A DNA stretch of 5,239 nucleotides from Candidatus Omnitrophota bacterium (lineage in GTDB: Bacteria > Omnitrophota > Gorgyraeia > Gygaellales > Profunditerraquicolaceae): NCBI GenBank assembly GCA_023247875.1, contig JAHFFQ010000109.1:1-5239 (forward strand), in the 5' to 3' direction. A model generated the notes under the pieces. That model was given only the letters and a program-made list of their open reading frames with translations. It made no database searches and had not been told where the DNA came from. Below, piece by piece: positions 1 to 5,239 of the stretch. The translations under genes were made by a program, and so were the position numbers. Position 1 is the first letter of the stretch; every line of letters begins with the position of its first letter.

Positions 1-3000
1 ATATAACCAAGAGTTTCCACGGTTATCTGATTATGCGGAAAATCGTCCTTATCGTAAAAAGTAATGAGTTGCGGGTCGCCTTCGGCGAATCCGGTATTAG
101 GATTTATCCTGGGGTAGCCTTCTTTCCTTATAAATACCTCGCCGTACTCATCCTTAGTTTCCACATAGAAATTCGCAGGTAGAAAACCTTCAAGCTGTTT
201 GTGCATAGCCTTTAGCTTGGCATAAGACAATTCGCTTTTTGGTAAATCGAATATCCTGGCAACCGTGCCTTCCGCGATAACCCTGCCCAACTGCTGGCCG
301 TCTTTTACCCTGAAATCCAGATAGCCGGCTTTTTCTCCCTTTTCTCTTAATTCGGTAAGGTTGGCAATGGTAGTAAAGTATTTATTGCCTGCCTTATCGT
401 AGCCTGAGCCCAAACTCCACTGCGCCCTGTCTATCTGGCCTAATTTTCCTTCGCCGTATTCATAGAACAACTTAAGGTTATAAGTAAACAAAAGCTTACC
501 GTCTTGGATATTACCGTAATATTTCTCTTCGGTGTTGCCGATATTACTCTTGATAGCCTGGATGTGGTCAGTCCCGCGCTGTTTTTGGCCTTTATAATCT
601 ATTTCAAAAGTGTTGTCTTCCTGGTACCTCGTCCTGCCTAATTCGTCAAACAATCCTTCTATCGTATTAATATCCTGACGGCTGCCCGACACATTCACGG
701 GATAAGACCGTCCCTCTATCTTGCTGACTGCTTTTCTGGCAGGGACAAGGGGCTTAGCGGTAGTCAATGTAGCCACGTTTATAGCCCCTAAGACTCCTTT
801 ATATTCCACTAACCTTTCTTCCTTAGCCGCGAATGAACCATTGACCAGCTTTCCGGAAATAACCTTAAATATCTGGTCATAATAATTCTTCACCTGCTGT
901 TCGGTAAGATATGCTTCTGAAGACATATCGGTTATCTGCACTGTGAGGTCTCCGGATCGCACGCTGTAATCCAATACTTGAGAAGACTTATAGGCCTTAC
1001 TTGCGCCGGTGGGGCCGGATAAGACATTTACTACTTCTGAATTTGCGGGGATGTCGTAGAATTTAAGCGAAAGTGGAGCGCCCTTAACCATCTTGTCCGA
1101 ATAAGCATGCTTTGTGTCTCTGTATACTGCCCAGCCATTTTCTTTCGCTACCGTATTACCTTCAGCGTCAAAATATTCTCTCTTGCTTTCATCGCGCTTG
1201 CGTAAATAAATATTTTTGCTCTCATACCAGGTCAAATTGTTCCTTAATATATCCCTTAATTTCAAGGTAAGTACTCCGCCGTTAAATTCATCCGGCGTGG
1301 ATTCTGTCCAGTTTCTTACTTCGGGTTCAGCCCTATTGTCGAACTTTATGATCAACTTTGTTTTTCCCTGAGCGGCAATTAAAGGACAGCCCAGCTTATT
1401 CTTACCGTAAACATACTCCACAGCTACTTTTACCGAGCCGATTATCTTGCCTGTTGCGTCCTCAAGCGGCATATCATAACCTATCTCTATCTTAGGAAGG
1501 CCCTGAGAAATAAATGTCTCTAAACTAACTTTGTTGCCCCTGAACAATTCTATTCTTTTACGGGTAAGCTCCCCATTCTTCCAGTCGTAACCCCGGAAAC
1601 CAAATTCATCAATCCATTCTCCTGTTGCCGAATTCAGCCTCAATCCTTTCCCGCCGATTTCTTTGCCGATCTTGTCGTATGCGGGGATATACCGCCTATG
1701 AGAACCATCTTTAAATAAGGTATCCCTGGTAATTATCTGTCCGTAGGCATCCAGCACGCTATTATTTCTTCCCAGCTCGATTTTTGCTTTATAATTAATC
1801 CATTCAATATCCTTTTTATAGCATTTGCCGGCTTTCCAATCCGAAGTTGATGTAATTGCGGTTATGCCATCAATAGAGGTAATTGAATCGGAATGAGTCT
1901 CCCAATCATTGAACCTGTTTGTGGTTACCCAGCTGCCTTCCTCTACCCTCACCGGCTGGCTGAATAAACCAAAATACACTATATCCCGTTTACCTGTGCG
2001 CAAGTCTATCCTATTCTTGGCTATTTTGTAATCATAAGGATCCACGTCAAATTTCTCCAGCTTTTCTAAGTCGGGTATAAAATACTTGAAGGTCTGGGTC
2101 TTGCCGATAGCCGGGCCTTTTCTTTCGCTGCCTTCTTCTACGCCGCCAAAGTTATAATAAGTAACTGACTCTACTTCTACTTTATGCTCATTATAGGATA
2201 GTTCAGTTACGGTTTTGGGTGTGATCAGCTTCATCAACATTGCCTTACGGTAAACCCTGGTCTCCGGATTACCGTTTATGGGATTAATGTAGCTATCCAC
2301 TATATCTTTATCAAAGGGGAAGTTAACCGTAATAAATACCCTTTCAATATTGCCGTCTCCTGCCACATCATAATCCAGGAGGAAATTGGCAAAATGTTTG
2401 AACTCAATGCGCGCCCTCTCCTTAAGAGGAAGCTTACGCAAAGCAGCAAGCAGCCTCTTTATCGCGGCCTCATCCGACTGGAAACCTATACCTTCCCATT
2501 TACCGTCTTTTCCCACCACATCTCCAATTTCATATTTGCCGTTCCTTAAAATTGCTCTTCTAAGTACCACGCCTGTCTTGTTCAGGAACATGTCCTGGGT
2601 TAGTTTTATCCTCTTGTTCTGTTTTTCCTTCAGCTTCGTGCCTATCTCTACCTCTTCCAGTGAATAGAAGAATACCACCCGGATTTTCTGGCCATTGCTG
2701 TCTCTATAGATAAACGCGCTGGCATAACTCCTGTCTATATCAAGCAGGCTGTTTTCATTTAATCCTTTGCTTCTTAAATAAATAAGGGCATTGTTCAAAT
2801 TAACCCTCTGTTCTGGAGTCAATTTATTCCCTGCCTTTTCCAGAGTAGATAGATCCTTGGCGTCCTTCAGGAATGCCATAAGATCCTGATATTCCTGACG
2901 GTGAGCCTTACCTACTGTAATCTTGGCCATCCTTTCAGCCGCAGGCATAGTATCCGGCTCTAATACCTGGCGGCTATAACCGCCTTCTACCAACGCAGTG

Positions 3001-5239
3001 CAGTAGTTATTGAATTGCTCTAAGGCAAGCTTAGAAAGCTCAAAACCTTCCTGAAATGCCTTCATACCGTAGAGGACGAGGTTTCCTTCTTTAGTCTGAT
3101 ATAAAGGGAGTATCGGCTTGCCGTCGTAAGTCCTGATATAATCCACAAGGTCAACTTCCCCGCGCAACACCATATCCCTTAATTCATTATGGGTGTAAGG
3201 CACAATTTTATCCGGGAACCCTTCTTTAAACACAAAGGCGTAGCCGTCTTTTTTCTGCTCATAATATTCTTTTACTTTACGGTGCTTATATAAAGCCAGC
3301 AGCGGGAAACCAAACAACCTTAAGTCATAAGCCATAAGCGACTTTAAGCTCGTGGCCCAGGGGAATGGCCTGTCCATCTTTCTCTTGCCTCTTGCGTCGC
3401 TGATAGTGTTAACGAATTCTTCCAATCCAAATCCCAGATCTATAGGGAAGGCTCCTAAGCCTGCCTTGCTGAATACGTTACGCTGTCCTAAGGCAAGGGT
3501 CATAACGCCCCTGAAAGTTATGGTTATGTCAGAAGGATTAATATGGCTGATTACATCTTTAAATATTGCCCCCTGGTTTACTCCTGTGGCCTCACAGACG
3601 CTCATTATTATGGCAATAATATTCCTAAGGCTTGCGTCTTTGGCGCTATTGCGGTAGTATTTGAGCATAGCATTCATCTCTGCGTCAGGTAACTGCCTAA
3701 TGGCTTTCTTTACTTCTTCGGTATTTAGCCTTCCTTTACCATTAGCTTCTAAATAATCCGCTGCTGCTTCCAGAACTACTTTGTTGCTGGGCCATTTGTC
3801 CATAGCCGAATATCTTGCCCACAAGCCCATTGCCCCTCGGATAGTGCCGGTTATAAGGGGCGCTGCTCCAAAACTGGTAACGCCGGCTACAATATTAAAT
3901 ACCATCAGTCCGAATTCCATACCCAGATACTTGGGGAAGAAATCTATCTGGCGTTTTAAGTTGCGTATTTCTATATCACAGGTAATTATGCCGAGAGTTG
4001 CCCAGACTAGCTTTGCATTAGCCATATTCCTGCCGAAAACAAGCCGCTCTCCGGCGATAGGATCTTCGTTAAAACTTGAATCTATGACTGTTAAACCTAC
4101 ATCCACGTCTTTTTCCGGCCTGTCTTTGCGGGCAAGTTCTCCGTTAACTCCCTCATACCTGTAGAAACGGGCTTTTCTTGCTCCCCTAACTGTCATTATT
4201 TCCGCGCCGTTTTCTATCTCTGCCCGCATATCATTTCCGGTGAGTACATCAATAATTTCTAGAAAATGGCCGAATTCGCTTGTTTTCATCACGAAAGACA
4301 AATACGGCTTATCCGGGGCTTGCGTTGGCTTGCTCCTAAAAGGCAGCTTGCTTCTCTGTATCATTTCAAATTGCTTCTGCGGATCAGGTTCACTAAGTAT
4401 GTCTTTTACAACTTCCTTTTCTATATTCTGGCTCCTCTCAAAGGCCTTTGCCATTGCTTCTTTGTGCGCAGCTGCAACAGTACCGCCCATCAATATTCCT
4501 TTATGCACAACACCTGTATCCGGGTCAGTCCAATGGACAACCGGTATAAGCGGAATATCTTTCTTCTCTAATTCAGCCGCCTCTTTATTGGAAACGCCTC
4601 TGCCTATTCTTATGACTTTATAGGACTCTGGTTCATAGGTATAAAGGATAACCTGCAGGTTGGTCTTGGGGTTGCGGATGAATTTATAGAAACTGCGGTA
4701 ATCGGAGAATTCTTTTACCGTGGTAAACTCCGCGCCTTTATCTACACCGGCGATTAAAGCAAATGTCTGGCTGCTTCTCCCGTATAATTTCTTGGTTATT
4801 GCCTCCCATCTATCTTCTGCCTGCCTCAAGCTTATAAACTCAGGAAGGTTGCCGTAGTAAGTAATATTTCCGGAAATAACCGGATAATCCGGGTCAAAAC
4901 CGGCCTTGCTTCTGCTGCTTCCGGCGCGCAATTCCTTAATAATCTGCACTGCTTTTTCCCATGCAATGGAGGCCTGCACGTAATTTTTCAACCCGATTTC
5001 CAGGGCTGCGTAATAGGACCGAAGCGATTCTTCCTTCTTACCTTCTCTCTCCAGCTTTAACCCTTGCTCATAATAAGCTGTGCCGGAATTTTCTATCACT
5101 AAGCGTGGGTTCACCCAGGTAAGCAGACGTCTGTAAAATTCGTCATAAGCATCTTTACCATGGTTATTGATTTCCCCGTTTAGAATTGCTTTCCCTAAGT
5201 GTACGTGAGGATGTTCTGCGTTTCCGGCATTACCGGTTT
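1..5239 (-). CDS. Giant uncharacterised multi-region protein, partial at both ends
   Basis: The reverse strand is open for 1,745 complete codons (5237 down to 3), with no TAA, TAG or TGA in frame. The translation looks like real protein: balanced composition, alternating helical and strand-like stretches, and plausible TPR, GYF_2-like and D-x-x-G turn motifs. The other two reverse frames hit stops within the first few codons at the right-hand edge. No start codon choice, ribosome site, signal peptide or terminator can be assessed because both ends lie outside the window. Order of regions: TPR-like hairpin (residues 54-103), mixed alpha/beta (104-396), mainly helical with a hydrophobic segment at 442-466 and a GYF_2-like stretch at 664-712 (397-831), then a beta-rich part with many glycine turns (832-1745). 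Five cysteines were seen (420, 548, 746, 1139, 1284). I do not recognise the family as a whole. An envelope or cell-surface role is an inference from composition and the hydrophobic segment. Certainty that this is coding is very high; the function is unknown. Confidence 0.96.
1548..1769 (-). repeat. Cluster of degenerate glycine-turn units (residues 1157-1230)
   Basis: This is the densest run of turn motifs in the fragment. Key glycines fall at residues 1166, 1178, 1191, 1206, 1213 and 1222, separated by 12, 13, 15, 7 and 9 residues. Most are preceded at three or four residues by D (1163, 1188, 1210, 1218) and followed by alternating apolar and charged residues, as in beta hairpins. The units are repeated at the level of pattern, not of DNA: I see no nucleotide repeat. 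A small beta-solenoid or a sheet of hairpins would explain it. Confidence 0.35.
2322..2375 (-). other. FG-GAP/VCBS-like acidic loop (residues 955-972)
   Basis: The run D955, D957, G960, D961, G962, N963, I964, followed by the strand V967-F968-I969-T970-V971, resembles the D-x-x-G-D-G-x-[LI] calcium-binding loop and following strand of FG-GAP/VCBS repeats. It is also similar to half a dockerin or EF-hand loop, but position 3 is alanine 959 and position 12 is phenylalanine 968, which argues against a true EF-hand. Only one copy is seen, whereas FG-GAP repeats normally come in series, so calcium binding is possible but unproven. Confidence 0.35.
3102..3248 (-). other. GYF_2-like (DUF4339-type) domain candidate (residues 664-712)
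   Basis: GYF_2 domains are about 45-50 residues long, with an opening aromatic strand, a G-P-[FVY]-[ST] turn, a helix starting E-L, a glycine ending that helix, then a strand and a late glycine. Here the order is Y666-A-F-V-F670, then V679-P680-Y681-T682, E685-L686, a helix M689-V690-L691, G693, a strand around L697 to I701 and G706. Spacing matches the family consensus without gaps from P680 to G706. The usual first glycine of the G-P turn is valine 679, and the usual tryptophan after the strand is arginine 702. In bacteria these domains often accompany membrane proteins and bind peptides or partner proteins. This is a by-eye match and could be chance. Confidence 0.4.
3288..3329 (-). other. 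Short apolar patch before the GYF_2-like stretch (residues 637-650)
   Basis: The residues around L641-F642-G643-F644-P645-L646-L647-A648-L649 form an apolar patch with an internal proline. A strongly basic run follows (K651, H652, R653, K654, K656), then a charged helix. The arrangement of apolar patch plus basic cluster suits a membrane-peripheral or interface helix, but it is equally compatible with a domain core. It directly precedes the GYF_2-like stretch. Confidence 0.25.
3582..3629 (-). other. Short apolar helix (residues 537-552)
   Basis: A run of I, A, M and V residues, with the core at I540-I541-A542-I543-I544-M545 and ending near C548, makes a strongly hydrophobic helix of about 12 residues flanked by R538 and E549. 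It is too short for an independent transmembrane span and more likely packs inside a helical domain. It could pair with the hydrophobic segment at 442-466 if that one inserts into a membrane. Confidence 0.3.
3840..3914 (-). other. Hydrophobic segment, possible transmembrane or membrane-inserting helix (residues 442-466)
   Basis: Twenty-five residues, F442 to I466, carry no charged side chain. They are rich in V, I, L, F, A and G (for example M445-V446-F447 and N448-I449-V450-A451-G452), with one proline at 460. Lysine 433 and glutamate 441 lie on the N-terminal side and arginines 467 and 475 on the C-terminal side, so a membrane-spanning length bounded by charges is plausible. The G/A/S/T content and the proline also fit a buried helical hairpin or a fusion-peptide-like element. 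It is the only segment in the fragment long and apolar enough to cross a bilayer on its own. Confidence 0.45.
4050..4928 (-). other. Mixed alpha/beta region of unknown family (residues 104-396)
   Basis: This stretch alternates predicted strands and helices. Strand-like cores are visible around residues 158-166 (F159, A160, L161, I162), 194-201 (V196, I197, L198), 207-211 (V208, I209, I211) and 228-236 (I228 to W236). They are followed by a D-P-D-T-G turn at 238-242 and a G-I-L-M-G-G strand near 247-252. A charged helical run then covers about 254-297, and a second strand-rich part follows at about 311-396 with a conspicuously basic and acidic stretch near 350-378. I see no catalytic signature, nucleotide-binding loop or metal site. 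It may be one or two compact domains; the boundaries are my reading of hydrophobic periodicity only. Confidence 0.4.
4929..5078 (-). other. TPR-like helical hairpin within the giant protein (residues 54-103)
   Basis: Residues 54-81 fit the tetratricopeptide pattern: an aromatic/Q-G-L start (Y55, Y56, G59, L60), a turn glycine at 66, then E-E-S-L (69-72), tyrosines at 75-76, and A77-A78-L79 where the second helix packs. The only notable deviation is serine 71 where small alanine is usual. A third helix continues through about residue 103 (A92, W93, A96, I99-I100). TPR units bind other proteins or peptides as curved scaffolds. Residues 1-53 may contain part of a preceding helical repeat, but they are too divergent to call. 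One clear unit is visible; more may lie N-terminal, outside the window. Confidence 0.6.

Larger units (their letters stand above)
1..2744 (-). other. Beta-rich, glycine-turn C-terminal region (residues 832-1745, continues past the window)
   Basis: About 914 residues read as short strands separated by turns, with frequent Y, F and W. D-x-x-G turns recur with hydrophobic strands on either side: D846 to G849, D1163 to G1166, D1188 to G1191, D1210 to G1213, D1357 to G1360, D1531 to G1534, D1614 to G1617 and D1696 to G1699. Several are preceded by Y, F or L, giving a [YFL]-D-x-x-G pattern that weakly recalls YD repeats of RHS-type surface proteins. The spacing is irregular and the classical R-Y-x-Y-D context is missing, so I do not call it RHS. 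Short helical interludes occur near 922-950 and 1443-1460. An extracellular or periplasmic beta-structured domain chain is an inference. Confidence 0.5.
2745..4049 (-). other. Predominantly helical central region with apolar segments (residues 397-831)
   Basis: Most of this region reads as helices: residues 486-498, 508-527, 536-552, 723-748, 765-795 and 808-825 show amphipathic or apolar periodicity. Examples are E-E-V-K-K-A-I-R near 507-514 and T-P-E-Q-R-V-N-L near 807-814. It contains the strongest hydrophobic segment of the fragment (442-466), weaker ones at 537-552 and 637-650, and the GYF_2-like stretch at 664-712. It marks the transition from the alpha-rich N-terminal half to the beta-rich C-terminal half. 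I recognise no family for the region as a whole. Confidence 0.45.

Noticed and set aside
2322..2375. EF-hand or dockerin calcium site
   Set aside because: Ligand positions 3 and 12 are alanine and phenylalanine, so a canonical EF-hand is not supported; only an FG-GAP-like loop is retained as tentative.
2386..2667. Plus-strand open frame of 93 codons
   Set aside because: It lies wholly antisense to the continuous minus-strand gene. Its serine, proline and leucine bias is what results from reading the opposite strand of a lysine- and glutamate-rich gene.
1..2744. Classical RHS/YD-repeat toxin shell
   Set aside because: The D-x-x-G motifs are too sparse and irregular, and neither the R-Y-x-Y-D core nor the RHS-associated core boundary motif is visible.
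3352..3657. Plus-strand open frame of 101 codons with a hydrophobic, signal-peptide-like start
   Set aside because: It is antisense to the helical central region; the apolar start mirrors charged codons on the coding strand and no independent support is seen.
3781..4164. Plus-strand open frame of 127 codons
   Set aside because: It is antisense to the coding frame, with no recognisable motif.
4240..4623. Two overlapping plus-strand open frames (4240..4623 and 4266..4571)
   Set aside because: They overlap each other in different frames and both are antisense to the giant gene; serine- and cysteine-rich translations are typical shadows.
850..4881. Exact 15-base repeat at 850-864 and 4867-4881 (contains TTCCGGAA)
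   Set aside because: Both copies encode the same short V-I-S-G run in the same frame, and a shared 15-mer in 5 kb is weak evidence. The flanking protein sequence does not align.
1..5239. Alternative genetic code or programmed frameshift
   Set aside because: The frame stays open across the whole window with the standard bacterial code, so no recoding or frame change is needed.

Overview
The whole 5,239-base window lies inside one protein-coding gene on the minus strand. Reading the reverse complement in the frame whose first complete codon is at 5237..5235, I translated 1,745 consecutive codons down to position 3 without meeting any stop codon. The reading frame runs off both edges, so neither the start nor the end of the gene is here, and the true protein is longer than 1,745 residues. 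There is no intergenic DNA, RNA gene, mobile element, CRISPR array or visible regulatory site.

Residue numbers in this annotation count from the first complete codon at the right-hand edge (residue 1 = 5237..5235). Reading N- to C-terminally (right to left), the fragment divides as follows. Residues 54-103 look like a TPR-type helical hairpin. Residues 104-396 are a mixed alpha/beta stretch with no family I recognise. Residues 397-831 are mostly helical and contain one long hydrophobic segment (442-466), two shorter apolar patches, and a stretch (664-712) that resembles the GYF_2 fold. Residues 832-1745 are rich in beta strands, aromatic residues and glycine turns. They carry many D-x-x-G turn motifs that weakly resemble YD/RHS repeats, plus one FG-GAP-like acidic loop. 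Only five cysteines were seen in 1,745 residues, which suits an exported or envelope protein but does not prove it.

A bacterial source is likely: the gene is uninterrupted, the standard code works, G+C looks moderate (low to mid 40s percent by eye), AGA/AGG are favoured over CGN for arginine, and ATA is common for isoleucine. Giant uncharacterised proteins with this mix of parts are known from Candidatus Omnitrophota and related lineages, and that is my best guess, at moderate to low confidence. The main interest is the protein itself: a very large, multi-region, probably cell-surface or membrane-associated protein whose domains are mostly unrecognisable. I cannot give it a function.
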